Shown: in pieces, positions 41,548 to 53,971 of the stretch
How the letters are laid out: each line of letters starts with the position of its first letter
How positions within the stretch are numbered: position 1 is the first letter of the stretch
Source of the DNA: Leucocoprinus leucothites
Taxonomy: Eukaryota; Basidiomycota; Agaricomycetes; Agaricales; Agaricaceae
Direction of reading: 5' to 3'
DNA length: 64,000 bases
Assembly: GCA_013368445.1 (NCBI GenBank)
Contig: JAACJO010000004.1
Location: 1,178,001 to 1,242,000, forward strand
Program-made: the position numbers and the translations under genes
The notes under the pieces: model-generated
What the model saw: the letters and a program-made list of their open reading frames with translations, nothing else
What the model was told of the DNA's origin: nothing
Database searches by the model: none

Positions 41548-44500
41548 TTATACACAGAGATCAGACTCAAAGGAGAAGAGAAGAGATGAAATGAAAGAGT
41601 ATAGTTCACCTTCATTTGGTTCAGTGGGCACAGGAGCTTGAAGTGGCAGTGGATGCGTGTCTTGATTGGTGAAGGCAAAAGTGGTCGGGTTCTTTTTCAA
41701 GAACTTGATGAGGAACTCATACTGAGGGAAGGCGCATTACACCCATTGAGTGCGGAAGGGATAAAGGGGGCAATAGCACAGGATGTGATGTCATGTTTCA
41801 AGGCGATGTCCACAACAACAGGATTTGGGCTTGAGGGGAAAGAACCTTTCATGATAAGCTCTGATCAGAGCGTGATTGAGAATGGCATGGGTCATGCGTG
41901 CACAAAGTGATGGCGACTCATTGGCTAAGGGAAGCCAGGTGCCCCCTTTGACGTAAGTGGGGATAAGGAATTTGTGATTCTTTTTAGAAAGAAGGAAACT
42001 GCTGCTGCGGTACTTCTTCTTCCAGAATGTGGACTCCCAGGATTTTTGGCAGTCATTGGTGGCTTTGTGTCGCAAGAAGTTGAGGATGGCGCCCATGTGG
42101 GGGGGAGCATGAATACAAGTGGAGGTGATGTCATTGTGGACTTTAAGATGAGGCTTCCAACGCCACTTTGATGGGACGTCCCAGAAGTCAATGGACCGAG
42201 ATGGCTTGGCAGCAAGCCAGTCTGATAAGAGTTGGCAGACTTGAATGGATTGTGACTGGTTCAAGTGGATGGAGGGGTTGACTGCCAGCTTGGCAGCTGG
42301 AAGACAGTTGGTGATGAGAATGATGTGATCACAATGAAGAGAAATGGCTTTCGCGATTCCAATGCGAATGGAATAGAGTTCAGCATCAGTAGAAGACGCC
42401 CGGCCGCTTGCCTGTTTTGCATGGGACACTTGTCATCCACTGCGATATAGATGTGCCACCAAGACTGCCTGAAGGGAACCTACAAGTGGAACAGAAGCAT
42501 CAGTGACAACCGAGATACAATTACAATCGGAAGAGGAAGAGGAGAAAACAGAATCTAGAGTCAATACATGTTTATACATCTCATGTTTGTCTGAGCGATT
42601 ACAAGGATGAAAGTGAATGGAATCGGAAAAGATGTCCATGAGATGAGACCCAGGCTTGGATTCAGGAGCGAATGGAGAAAAGAAATCAGAAAGATGAGAA
42701 AGAGAACTATCTACATCAATAAGAGGGCCTTTGACTTTAGCTTTTTTGGCCAGAGTAAGAAGATAAAGCGATTGGGGGTGAGGGGAGGAATTAAGAGAGA
42801 AACGGTCAGATAAGAGAGAACATAATGCATGATTGGATGGTAAAGTAGAGACTCAATATGACGAATGAATAGCTAGTTTACGAAGATGAAGGTGAATTGG
42901 GATAAGCCCAGCAATACTTTCGGCGCTGCCAGAAGGGGATGTGCGGAAGGCACCTGTGATCCAGAGAGCCGCGCATCTCTGCATAGATTATAGGGACTTG
43001 AGAAGCGCCTTGTTATGAGCGCTCTCAAAGTACCAAAGTCGGAATCCATACGTGGCTACTGGGACAACACATGACCTATAGAGAAGTCATTTCTGGAGAG
43101 GGAGAAGGCCTCGGGTAGAGTTACCTAGCATACCCATAGCTTTCACTGTGGATAATGCTTTGGTAGAGTAGTATCAGACATGCTCTTGGAATGAGAGTCG
43201 ACGATCAAAGTAGAAGCCGAGGTATCGCCAGAAGCATTTTGGGTGGAGAAGGGGGCCACCTATGTCAGATAGGTCAAGAGGGGGATTCAAGTCGTTATGT
43301 CATTGGGAGAAATGGAAGACCTCAGATTTGTCGTGCTCAACGACTAGTCCGAGGTCAGTACAGATAGAGTTAATGATGGAATAAGCTGCTTTGAGGGAAG
43401 AAATAGTGTCAGTGTAGTTCTTTGCTTGAGATATACAAAGCCCATCATCAACAAATGATAGAAGAGAAGAGGGAATGGATTGTAGTTGAGCACGTTGATC
43501 AAACATGAACATGAGAGGTGCTAAATAGAGCACAGATAGTATGGGGGATAAAGCAGAGCCTTGCCCTACACCAACATCCATGTCATGGGCATTGGATAGG
43601 AATGTGTTCCACATGAACTGGGTGGATTGACCTATGAGGTAATGAGAGAAGAAGTTCATGAGTTCTGGGGCAAACCCCTGGCATCGTAGGATGTTAGTAA
43701 GAATTTCATGGTTCAGGGAGGGGAAGAATTGGGTGATATCGAAGGCACAAACACTAGTGATCATACCTTTAGCCCATCCGGCCTGAATAATGTGGGTAAG
43801 GAATACTCCTGCATCCTCAGTAGAACATTGGATGACTCCACCCATTTGGTTGGGGTGAAGAACTTCTAAAGATACTGCTTCATACTGCACATGTCACATG
43901 ATCATCTTCTCGATTAGTTTTTCTAGAGTATTTAGTAGGACAATAGGATGAAAAGCTTTCAGGGTATCATAGGCTGGTTTATTCGGCTTAGGGATGATGA
44001 TAGAGACTGAGTCTTTGAAGTGACTCAGCCAGTGAGAGAGACGTATGCACGCATTAGCAATGAGTAATATGTTTTTGAGGCAATCGTTATGAGCAATGAT
44101 AGACTTCAGATGTCTCCAGGAGATATGATCGGGCCCAGGTGCTGAGGAGTTAGTACATGAAGAGAGAGATTGAGTGAGTTTGAGGGTAGAGAAATTGGCC
44201 CAGGAATGGGGAGGAAGGGATTTCATTTCGTTTAAAATGCTAGGGCTTACCAGTCGACCGGATGCTGAATTATATGATGAATGGAGTGCATTCCACAAGT
44301 CCGGGAGATCATTACAGGGTCGCCCTTGATAGCGAATGCCCTCGATGGCAGGGAGTTTGCATTGTTTGACCTATTCCATGAGATCCCAGGGTCATTTGTT
44401 GGTTGACGTGATCTCATGAATGTGTTCATCAAAGAAAGAATGTTTGGCAGCTCGAGTAGCTGCTCTGAATGTCCGCCAGTCTTTTCGACTCTTTGTCCTT

Positions 44501-45501
44501 CTGTAAGTGAGAAGAGTCTCGGAGCAGTGGGGGGACCACCATTCCTTCGACCTGTTAGTAATCCATACAGTTTTAGAGTTCATATTCCACAATTCAGAGA
44601 AGATTCGAGAAATAGAGTCAGAGATATTGTTCAGACACGCAGTAGAATGAATGTTCGAACAATCAATAGCCGCTAGATGCTCTGAGACCTGGGAAATGAA
44701 AGCGGTCTCTTCATCACTATCTTTTGGCAGTACACATTTTTTATAATTAATATAATCCGGGCAAATTGGAAGATCAATAATCAAAGGTGCATGATCTGAA
44801 GGCAGTCTCGAATTAATGTCAATAATATGGGGGGTAGAGTTATTGGCACAGAACATTAAGTCGATAACTGAGTTATCATGATCTCTTATGGGAGAAAAAT
44901 GGGTTGGAGAGAAGTTGGTCAGTATAGACCTTGTGAGATTGAAACAGTCCACTAGCTCCGTTAGAGTTATGGCGGACTGAGGAGTATGGGAGACTAACGG
45001 GTCCCACTCAGGAGAGTGACAATTAAAGTCACCTCCCATATATACAATATTAGGGATGTCGACGAAGTTCATTGAAAGAAAGTTGATCACTGACAAGGAT
45101 GAGTCAGAATATATGTTTAGCAGATGGATATAGTTACCCTGGTTGAATAATCCCAAGATTTGTATGTCACGATGGTTAACCCACTCTTGTTGAAGGATGG
45201 GTCTCATGTGAAGTAACCGTCTGTGAACATAAGTCAGAGTACGGGGTTGAGGGTCGTTAGGCTTAGTAGGGCAGACCATACATAGCCACTTGGGGTGAAT
45301 AGGAGCACCTATGACATCATCCCCTTCAGGGCTAGTCATAGAGGGTGCTTTTTGGATATGATTCCATGGAGGTTCCTGTAGAAAAAAGATGTCAAAGTCC
45401 AGCTTCTTGGACTCAAGAATGGTGTCAACCAGGGCATAAGATCGTCCCACATTTTGCAAATAAATACGAACAGAAGAAATAGGATTGTTCTTACCAGACA
45501 T
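41548..45501 (-). pseudogene. A7 ORF2: endonuclease, RT, RNase H, CCHC
   Basis: ATG at 45501, two bases after the ORF1 TAA. Endonuclease 45480-44700 with FLQEPPW, YMGGDFNCHSPEWD and SDHAPL. RT 44200-43260 with PGPDHISWRHL, GQGSALSPIL and an intact FVDDG catalytic box near 43445. RNase H 42500-42100 with TDASVPLVG, STDAELYS and LITNCLPA (Asn for the second Asp). The CCHC tail ends at TAA 41548-41550. Stops at 44392, about 44370, 43894 and several between 43300 and 42640 break it. RT and endonuclease motifs are the best preserved among the copies here. Confidence 0.9.
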
Positions 45502-45503
45502 AT

Positions 45504-48257
45504 TTAAACTGCAACTCCACCACCAGAGCAATTGGAATTAGCATGGATAGCACATGCAGTGCGTGACTCAGCAGCTTTGTTAGAGTGCCAGGTCTGGTTG
45601 AACCTGTTTCTCCAGAAAGGACATTTGTTGTTGTTAGCATGATGATCGCCTCTGCAATTGAGGCATTTGAAGTTTTCAAGATGAGGACATGGGATGCCAT
45701 CAGGGGTGGTGTTGCAAGGAGGGTTTGATTTAGGATTGGCCTTGCAGCACCAGGCCATGGATCAATGGTTCTCAACACAATGAGGGCTACCACAGATTTG
45801 ACAATGCGTGCCAAGGGCACGACATGCATGGGTGGGGTGACCCCAGCGCCAGCAATTTCTACACTGTGCTACACCCAGGTGCATACTGGTTGCACGAATA
45901 GTGCCGATATGACCACCGAAGTTAATGGTTCAGTTGACTAATGTCTTGGCCTTGGTACCGTTTTGAGAGTCCCAAATGTTGAACCACACAACAGCTGTAT
46001 CTGACTTAGGGGAAGCTTTCATGACGCGAGGGCGAGCGGCAAGGATGACATTTTCGAAAAGCGGTGATTGGCCAAGGGCCTGCTCAACAAAAGCGGGGGA
46101 GAGGGGGTTTGAAGAATTGGCTACCCAATAAGGGACGCCGACAATTTTTAGAAAGGATTTAGATTGTGGGAGACAGGGCTCAATAGGGATGGCATCTCCT
46201 AATTGCCAGGCTTTTTTCAGCCAAGATTTAATGGTATCGAGGTTGGCAGGAGTGGCGATGCCCAAGGTGGCAATGGAAATGCCATTGTATGATTCATGGA
46301 CCGATTCAATGCAAAGTTTGGATTGAGCAGCAATAAGACCACAATTACAGAATTCAGCTGCCTTATTGAAATCTTTGATTTGGTCAGCAATGATGTTTCC
46401 CTCGAAAGGGATGAGAACTTGACAACGGGTGGGCCCGTGGGTTGTCATTTTGGGTTTAGCATGTTGAGCACCTGTGGTTGTTGGTTTGGGGGCCTGAGGT
46501 TGGGCACTCCCAAAACCTGCCTTGTACATAGCAAGGACTTTGTTGTAAGATAGTTCAGGGAAGGCGAGTATCATTTCATGCATCTTGACCCCATCAATAT
46601 TGGAGGAGTTGGAAGAGGAAGTCACTGGCTGGACACCCTGTCGGGCGGCATCAGCAAACGACACATTCTTCTTGTTAAAATGTTCCATAAGGGGTTTGTT
46701 GGATACCTTATGGTCAGGAGGAGGAATGGGGGGCAGCATATCAGAGGCGCCCTTAGGGTTAGGTTTTGATGGCTGAGCCTGGCCATCAGAAGAAGGGCAC
46801 CCAACTGAACGCTCGAAGTTTCCATTCCTGTTCCTTGGAGTCACATGATTGGAAGGTGGAGGAGGGGCCCAGGAGATGCGAATAGGACCGGCAGGCTTCA
46901 AAGATGCAATGTCATTCTTGGCCCTATGGGAACCTAACATGGACAAAATGTTACATGCCTTATCAGAAGATGAAACGTCATTCTGGGGGAGAGGAAGGGT
47001 GCCCTCAACGGGAGGGGCTTGGTCAATGTTCATGTGGTCATCATCGATACGAGCTGTAGGGTTATTTTGCCCAATAACAATGCCAGGTGGAAATAGGGGG
47101 GTAGGGATGATAGACGGAGAAGGTTTATGTGCCTTTTTTCCCTTCCCTTTACCCTTAGGAGGGGGGGAAGAGTCCGTCATGGGAATATCGGAAGGAAGAC
47201 TATAGTAGTGCCTCAATGCTTCAGCGATCATGAGTCTGCTTTCACCATTAATGGGTAAGCAGTCCCATCCTGACTCAAACATAGTTGTGAGTAAACAGTA
47301 AATTGGTTCCCCCATTTGGGGAAACCTCGGATCTTTCTCACCGGGTCGCAATCCAAGAGCGGCATGATGTTTGAAAAAGTTAGTAACATATTTAAGTGTC
47401 TCGATTGCTTTGAAGGCAGCTTCACCAACAATAACAGTTTCTTCAGTGGCTGTGTTTGATGGATCCTTAAGATCCGGAAAATGTGGCTGTGCAGGTTTGG
47501 ATCCTTGTGGCTGTGCAGTGATGTCACCAGTGACATCATGTGTGACATCAGGTGTGACATCATTCATATTGGATGATCTGGCAAAGAAAGTAGCCGGGGT
47601 GCCAGATGGCACAGCATTCCCTGACTCAGCAGATCCATGGATCGCATGAGGCAGCCTTGAGGTGGGTGGGGGTCCAAAGAGCCGAATGGCAGGTTCCCCA
47701 TTCTTGAGAATCCCATCCTCTAGGTCACTCCACATGTCCCCGCGAGAGTTCAGATTGAGAGGATCAGGGGGATTTAACTCACCTAGGAATCCCTCACCAA
47801 ACAGACGGAAAGGAATAGATGACTTAAAGCCATCATATGTGCTCATCGATGCAGTTCTTGAGATGGCTTTAGGTGTGGTGTCCAATCCTCGGTGGACATC
47901 ACGAGCATGGGCTCGCTTGGTGCGCGATGAGGGAGGAGGGGGAGTTCTAAGGGCAGAGTGTGATGCTGCACAGGAGAGTGCAACAGGAGCAATTATAGGG
48001 GAGGGAGGGGTTGAAGATTCAGATGAGTCAGAGTCACTCTCACCACTTCCTTCTTCATCAGAACCAGCTCTGGATGGAGCAGCAGACTTGGCATCGTCAA
48101 GGACAGAGTGTTTAGTTGATTTGATAGAGAGCATGGGCGAAGATGAGCAGTCGTGCTTGTAAGTTGAGACACATGTTTCAGTGTCAGCAATATTCATGGG
48201 GTCCGAAGATGGCGGAGGGGTACCCTTAAGGTCCACCCAGTGCAATGGTACAGTCAT
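45504..48257 (-). pseudogene. A7 ORF1: gag-like protein, two TGA stops
   Basis: ATG at 48257 (MTVPLHWVDLKGTPPPSSD), one frame of 918 codons to TAA at 45506-45504. TGA codons fall near 45931 (after AKTLVN) and 45760 (a CGA in A1). Ser/Pro-rich N-terminus, conserved core ETLKYVTNFFKHHAALGL...MGEPIYCLLTTMFE, PPPKGKGKGKK, the MTTHGPTRCQVLIPF region and C-terminal zinc knuckles down to CLNCRGDHH. The stop shared by A1 and A4 (FG-stop-H) is a Gly codon here. Confidence 0.88.
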
Positions 48258-48341
48258 GTTGATAGAATTTGTAGTCAATGTAGTATACTGTAAGACACCG
48301 TCAAAGAAATCGATGATGGTGGTAAGAGGGAAAGGAGGATG

Positions 48342-49143
48342 ATGCCGGCCTGTCCCCCTATACCACCCAAGCAAGTGCCCCCTAAGGCGCGCACTAGTGG
48401 CCCCCCTCAAGTGCCTATTAAGGCGCCCATCCCCACTTCTGCTCCAGTGCCTCATCAGCACTCGTTTGCAGAAGCCGCCCATTCCAGTGCTTCAGCACTG
48501 CCTGTGTCACTCATCAAGTTGGCACAGGCAAACCCCTCCCTTGACCCTGATCATGTCACCGCAATGCATCAGGCCGCCACTGCCACCACCGGCTCTACCA
48601 AGAAGCCACGCATGACCACCACCGGGCCCACCCACTGCCAACTGTTCCTTGATTTCACTGGGGATGCCAGTGAGATCACCTATCTCCACCACAAGGCCAT
48701 GCACCTCCTCAATGACACCCTCTCATGTGCAAAGTCTTCCTTGTGCATTGAGAATATCACCAAGGCATACAGCACTATTGCGCTGTACACCTCCGCCATA
48801 CCCTCAGATTCCGACATCACTGTCATCAAGTCTGCCATCCCCTCTGTCTTTACCGCCCCATTTGAGCTGAAGACACGCTGCCCCAGGTCGAGGTCTTACC
48901 TCAAGATCCTTGACGTCCCCTTCCACATGAATGGCATCTGTATTACGCCAGTTCAGATCACTGATTGCATGCAATTGTCTCCATTCAAGGACACTTTCAC
49001 AGACATTTCATCTGTGTACATTATGGGCAACTCCCCCAAGGCTGACACTGCAACCATTTGGTTTGACCTATGGGACTCTCAGTCAGGAGCTGGTGCCAAG
49101 AAGCTCCTCAACAAGTACCTCGACTTCAATGGTATGCAGGCTG
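48342..49143 (+). pseudogene. LINE-B copy B3, ORF1 middle part
   Basis: Continues B3 after A7: PKQVPPKARTSGPP, SFAEAAHSSASALPVSLIKLAQANPSLDPD, MTTTGPTHCQLFLDFTGDASEITYLHHKAMHLL and WFDLWDSQSGAGAKKLLNKYL, then ends at FNGMQA. The following zinc knuckles are missing because B4 begins at 49144. I cannot find the remaining 3' end of B3 in the window. Confidence 0.85.
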
Positions 49144-49175
<32 letters not shown>

Positions 49176-51459
49176 AGTGCGACCCCAGAGGGGTCACCAA
49201 TTTATAATGCGGTGCGCGATAGCAGTCCGCACCCGACTATCTACTACAGGGAACCAATACCACTACTGACTACGCAAGAGTAAACAACCGGGAATATATA
49301 TAATAGTCCTATCTGAGACAATACACGAAACAACAGCAGAAGGGGGGGCTAGGCATGTGACAAAATACAAAGAAATGAAACCTATACTGATATCACTGCA
49401 TCTGAAATGGCAGGCCTTGGGGTTCGTGGGGGCCCACCCGGTGACCGGCGATGGATGGGGGACGATGCGTTGACACTAGGGAGCTCCCCCTAGGCCCAGG
49501 GCCGACCAGCTGGACCAGAATGGCTTTGCAGCCAATCCCGATCAAACTGGTGGTGCCAGAACATGCACTTGTGGTCAATAGCAGCATATTCCTTGCCGCA
49601 ATTGACGCACTTGATATGGGGACAGGGATCCCTGGCGGGTGTGGGCTGAATGGGGGGGTTAGCCTTTGGCAACCCATTACAGCAGGAGGAGGTAGTGCGG
49701 TGATTCTTGGACCGATGTGGCCCACTGCATTGTGAGCACCTGAGCGCACGGTTGCGACAGGTGGTGGTAGTGTGGCCCCAATGCCAGCATCGTTGACACT
49801 GGGGGGTCCTGGGGTGAGCACGTGCAGCCTTGATCATAGTCTGCATGCCGTCGAAGTTGAGGTATTTGCCGACCAGGCGCTTAGCGTTGACACTGGACTG
49901 AGAATCCCAAAGGTCAACCCAAACGGTGGCGGTGTCGGCTTTGGCGGAGTTGCACATGATGCACACAGAGGAGACATTGGTGAATATCTCCTTGAAGGGA
50001 GACAAGCGCATACAGTCAGAGACATGTTGTGGGGTGGTGCAGATACCACTCGTGTAGTAAGGGACATCCAGGATCTTGAGGTAAGACCTGGACCTGGGAT
50101 ATTTGGTCTTCAGCTCAAACGGGGCTGTGAAGGCTGAAGAGAGGGAGGATTCAATCACTAATGCATCAGCATCAGTGGCAATGGCGTTGGTGTACAATGA
50201 GATGGTGTTATATGCCCTGGCAATGTTCTCGATGCAGAGCAAGCTCTTCGCACAAGTGAGAGAATCGTTAAGAAGGCGCATGGCCTTATGGTGGAGGTAG
50301 GTGATATCGCCGGCGTCGCCAGTGAAATCGAGGAAGAGTTGGCGCTGGGTGGGGCCCAATGTGGTCATGCAGGGCTTCTTTGCAGAAGGTGTGTCAGCAA
50401 GGGCAGCCTGATGCATTGCAGCAATGCGGTCAGGCTCGAGGGTAGGGTGGGACTGGGCAAGCTTAATAAGCACTGCCGCAGATGCAGGGGTATGGGTGAT
50501 CTTAGCGAATGACTTTTTAGCCGCTGGGGTTGGGATGGGCGCTTGCCGGGCTTGGCCATCAGACCTAACCTTAGGAGTGGGGGGCACTTGAGTGGGCACT
50601 TTGCCACTAGTGCGGGCCTTTGCAGGTGCCCACTTGGGTGGTAGGGGGGAATGGGCCAGGGCGGGCCATGGTGCCTTGGGCATTTGCTTGGGCACCTTGG
50701 GGGAGCCCATGTCAATGTCACGTGGATCTGCTTTGTCAGCAGATCCATGGGTCGCCTCATGGACAACACACGTACGACTAGGGCCGGCCTCCAGAGCTCT
50801 GGTGGCACAATCCTGGATGAAACTCACAAATATGTCCCATCCCTGGGCACGCATATGCTTGCTGGTGAGGGCCATGTCACTCTGGCCACAGTTGAAGACT
50901 TCCGCAACAAGCCCAACAAGGGTCGGGGTGAGTACGGTGATGGTGGCCTTGGATAGGGGGCCTTGGGGGACTGACCTGACAAAGTGGGTGAAGAAGCAGA
51001 GCCCAGCAAGAGCCTGAGTCTCAACAGACTCCTCAGTTGACCCGGAGGAGACAGCGGACAGTGGTGCTGGGGGGGGTATGTTCTTCATGGGGTAGAACAT
51101 CTGTCCACCGGCAGTGAAGGGCTTTGGAGATGGTGACAGAACATTAGCTATGAGTGGCGCTACCGGCTGTAATGGAACATCAGCAGCAGGCAGGGAGGAG
51201 GGACTGGGCGATGAAACATCAGCCTGGGGAGGACCAAAGAATCTGCGAACATTGTGGGGGTCATCGTAGGGGTTGAGATGTTCATCTTTGGACATCTCAG
51301 TGATGTTGAGCTTGTCAGCAGAGGCTTTGGTGGACTCGGTTGTTTGGCAGGGAGGCTTGTTAGACTTGGATTTACATCTGCCCATGTAGCTACAAGTAGA
51401 CGCAGTGGTATTGAACTCTAATCACAACACACCAACTAAGAGATGGTGGTGGTAAGAGG
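49144..51459 (-). mobile_element. LINE-B copy B4, ORF1-only, nearly full length
   Basis: A pure run of 26 T (49144-49169) is the inverted A-tail. The 3' UTR (49170-49489) closely matches that of B1, including both hairpins (49179-49197 and 49209-49230). An intact ORF1 follows. The 5' end reads CCTCTTACCACCACCATC from 51459, lacking the first dozen signature bases. It abuts B5 head to head, so the target duplication on that side is not visible. Confidence 0.9.
49490..51385 (-). CDS. B4 ORF1: intact LINE ORF1 protein, 631 aa
   Basis: ATG at 51385 (MGRCKSKSNKPPCQTTES). Shares the overall plan of B1 ORF1 but with a different N-terminal 120 residues (subfamily with B2). The middle has SFAKITHTPASAAVLIKLAQSHPTLEPDRI and MTTLGPTQRQLFLDFTGD. 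The C-terminus has zinc knuckles CQRCWHWGHTTTTC, CSQCSGPHRSKNH and CVNCGKEY; the last has Tyr where B1 has His. It ends in GPAGRPWA, like B1. No stop or frameshift. Expected to bind element RNA. The lack of ORF2 in this second independent copy supports an ORF1-only family. Confidence 0.9.
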   Translation of the reverse strand: MGRCKSKSNKPPCQTTESTKASADKLNITEMSKDEHLNPYDDPHNVRRFFGPPQADVSSPSPSSLPAADVPLQPVAPLIANVLSPSPKPFTAGGQMFYPMKNIPPPAPLSAVSSGSTEESVETQALAGLCFFTHFVRSVPQGPLSKATITVLTPTLVGLVAEVFNCGQSDMALTSKHMRAQGWDIFVSFIQDCATRALEAGPSRTCVVHEATHGSADKADPRDIDMGSPKVPKQMPKAPWPALAHSPLPPKWAPAKARTSGKVPTQVPPTPKVRSDGQARQAPIPTPAAKKSFAKITHTPASAAVLIKLAQSHPTLEPDRIAAMHQAALADTPSAKKPCMTTLGPTQRQLFLDFTGDAGDITYLHHKAMRLLNDSLTCAKSLLCIENIARAYNTISLYTNAIATDADALVIESSLSSAFTAPFELKTKYPRSRSYLKILDVPYYTSGICTTPQHVSDCMRLSPFKEIFTNVSSVCIMCNSAKADTATVWVDLWDSQSSVNAKRLVGKYLNFDGMQTMIKAARAHPRTPQCQRCWHWGHTTTTCRNRALRCSQCSGPHRSKNHRTTSSCCNGLPKANPPIQPTPARDPCPHIKCVNCGKEYAAIDHKCMFWHHQFDRDWLQSHSGPAGRPWA

Positions 51460-52343
51460 CATCCCTCCTTGACCTCTTACCACCACCATCTATTCATTGG
51501 TGTGAAGTTAGATGTCTAGTGTACACCAATTCTACTCTAGCTAACATGGGTAGATGCAAATCTAAAGCTATTGCTCGTGAAATCACAAACATGGATCTAG
51601 ACTCCGACATCGCGTCCAGCGATGATGAGCTTGACATGATCAAAGAGGCCCCCAGGCCCTCCACCTCCACCCAGCCAGTCCACACAATGGCGGATTTCAA
51701 GGCTCTGGCCACTTCCATGAGGGCTGACATTCAGTCGCCCTCACCCCTTCCCTTGGTGCCCGCTGACGTTCCGTTGCTGGCACCTACTACTCAGCCTCTG
51801 GTGACCTGTAGTCCCAAGGCCCCTCTTGTTGCTGGTGGTACCACGTACTACCCAGTCCCCACCCCTCCCCCAATTGTGACATCCACCCCATCGTCCTCCA
51901 CCAGGACCATGCCTGGAGATGATGCCGTGGCCAAGCAGGCTTTCAACGGCCTCAAGAAGTTCTTGTGCTTCATGCAAGAGCTTCCTGATAATTCCCTCCT
52001 CGACGAGGACTATGCCAAGGCATGTGCTAGCTATCTTGCCTGTGCTGTCTATGAATTCGAGATGAGCAGGCATGGGAGTGCACGCATTTCCATGGGTGAA
52101 CAGTGGGCCAGCCATGGCTGGACCACCTTTCACTCCTTCATGCAGGGCTTCACCTGGTTCAATGAGCTGGAAGCCTCCCCTAAAGACACATGCATCATCC
52201 ACGAGGTGACCCATGGATCCGCTGACAAAGCGGAACCACATGACATCGACATGGGCTCCCCCAAGGTGCCCAAGCAAACACCTAAGGCCCCATGGCCTGC
52301 CCTGGCCCGTCCCCCTGTACTGCCCAAGCAAGCACCCCCTAAG

Positions 52344-52569
52344 TGTTAAAATGTAAAATGATAGAGAGTAGAGGATGATAAGAGAGTAGAGGAAAGCTCA
52401 GACACTGACACTGACACACACACAAAAGTGGGGAAGAAGATAATTGATTGGGAGGCTGAGGCCCTCCTTATATACCTAGCTACATGGTCTGTGCGCAGTA
52501 TGGTCATGTGACTACAACTATCCCCATTTAGACAAAGGGGGTGAGGCTGAAGCTGGTCATAATCTAACA
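52344..52569. repeat. Solo LTR, 226 bp, unrecognised family
   Basis: TGTTAAAATG ... ATAATCTAACA with matching inverted TGTTA/TAACA ends and 5-bp duplications CTAAG (52339-52343, 52570-52574). Contains CTTATATACC near 52468. Unrelated in sequence to the gypsy LTRs here; the length would suit a Copia element, but that is a guess. Strand not decided. Confidence 0.88.
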
Positions 52570-53469
52570 CTAAGGTGCGTGCTAGTGGCCCCCCTTGAGT
52601 GCCCACAAAGGTGCCCATCCCCACTTCTGCTCTGGCGCCTCGTCAGTGCTCATTTGCAGAAGCCGCTCATTCCGGTGCTTCGGCACTGCCTGTGTCATTC
52701 ATCAAGCTAGCACAGGCAAACCCCTCCCTTGACCCTGATCGCGTCGCTGCAATGCATCAGGCTGCCACTGCCACCGCCGGCTCTGCTAAAAAGCCACGCA
52801 TGACTACCACCAGGCCCACCCGCCACCAACTGTTCCTTAATTTCACTGGGGATGCCAGTGAGATCACCTATCTCCACCACAAGGCCATGCACCTCCTCAA
52901 TGATGCCCTCTCGCATACAAAGTCTTCCTTGTGTGTTGAGAATATCACCAAGGCGTACAGCACTATTGCGCTGTACACCTCTGCTGTACCCTCAGACTCC
53001 AACATCACTGTTGTTGAGTCTGCTATCCCCTCTGTCTTCACTGCCCCATTCGAGCTGAAGACACGCCACCCCAGGTCAAGGTCTTATCTTAAGATCCTTG
53101 ATGTCCCCTTCCACATGAACAGTGTCTGTATTACGCCAGTTCAGATCACCGATCGCATGTGACTGTCTCCATTCAAGGACACTTTCGCTGATGTTTCATC
53201 CATGTGCATTATGTGCAACTCCCCCAAGGCCGACACCGCAACCGTTTGGTTCGACCTATGGGACTCTCAGTCAGGAGCTGGTGCCAAGAAGCTCCTCAAC
53301 AAGTACCTTGACTTCAATGGTATGCAGGCTGTCATCAAGCCTGCCTGCACCCACCCCGGTGTCCCTCAGTGCCAGCACTGCTAGCGCTTTGGTCACTCTA
53401 CTCCCACCTGCCGCAATCGTGCACTCAGGTGTTCCCAGTGTGGTAGTCCTCACTGTAGTGAGAACCATC

Positions 53470-53938
53470 TCCCCCTCAAGCACAAGTCCTGTTGTTGTGG
53501 CCATCGCCTGGAAACACGACATCATATACTGTGTTACTGCCCCCTCTATCCCTTCCATACTCAATGGGTGCAATGCACTTTCCCTCAGTATGAGTTCCTC
53601 ATCGAGTTCTTGAAAAAGAACCCGGCCACTTTTGCCTTCAGCAATCATGACACACATCCACCGCCGCCTCAAGCTCCTGTGCCTGCTGAACCAAATGAAG
53701 GTGAACTATTCTCTTTCATTTCATCTCTTCTCTTTTCCTTTGAGTCTGATCTCTGTGTATGACACCTTGTTCAATAGTCTCTATTGAGTCTTTTCTATGT
53801 TGCTGGACTAATTGTGTATAGTCTCTGTCTTAAGCAGTCGAAGACCGCTTCGTGTACCCCAGCTTGCTGTAGTGTACCATCTGTTTGTAATATTTAGTTG
53901 AAAGTGGACTGTGATTGAGCACCGCTATATAAATTCAT

Positions 53939-53970
<32 letters not shown>
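53470..53970 (+). mobile_element. LINE-A copy A9, 5'-truncated, in B5
   Basis: 501 bp: ORF2 C-terminal knuckle (CCCGHRLETRHHILYC) to TGA 53760-53762, 3' UTR, hairpin and a pure run of 26 A. Flanked by the perfect 15-bp duplication GTAGTGAGAACCATC (53455-53469, 53971-53985). The pure tail and perfect duplication make it one of the youngest LINE-A insertions. Confidence 0.95.

Positions 53971-53971
<1 letters not shown>

Larger units (their letters stand above)
41351..48341 (-). mobile_element. LINE-A copy A7, full length (6,991 bp), in B3
   Basis: Poly-T at 41351-41362, 5' signature ending at 48341, both ORFs spanned. The flanks CCGGCCCGTCTCCC (41337-41350) and CCGGCCTGTCCCCC (48344-48357) look like an aged 14-bp target duplication with two differences. 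It is the best uninterrupted LINE-A reference in the window, though both ORFs carry stops. Confidence 0.93.

Noticed and set aside
41998..42813. Plus-strand ORFs inside A7
   Set aside because: Reverse complement of the RNase H region; the minus-strand frames align with other LINE-A copies.
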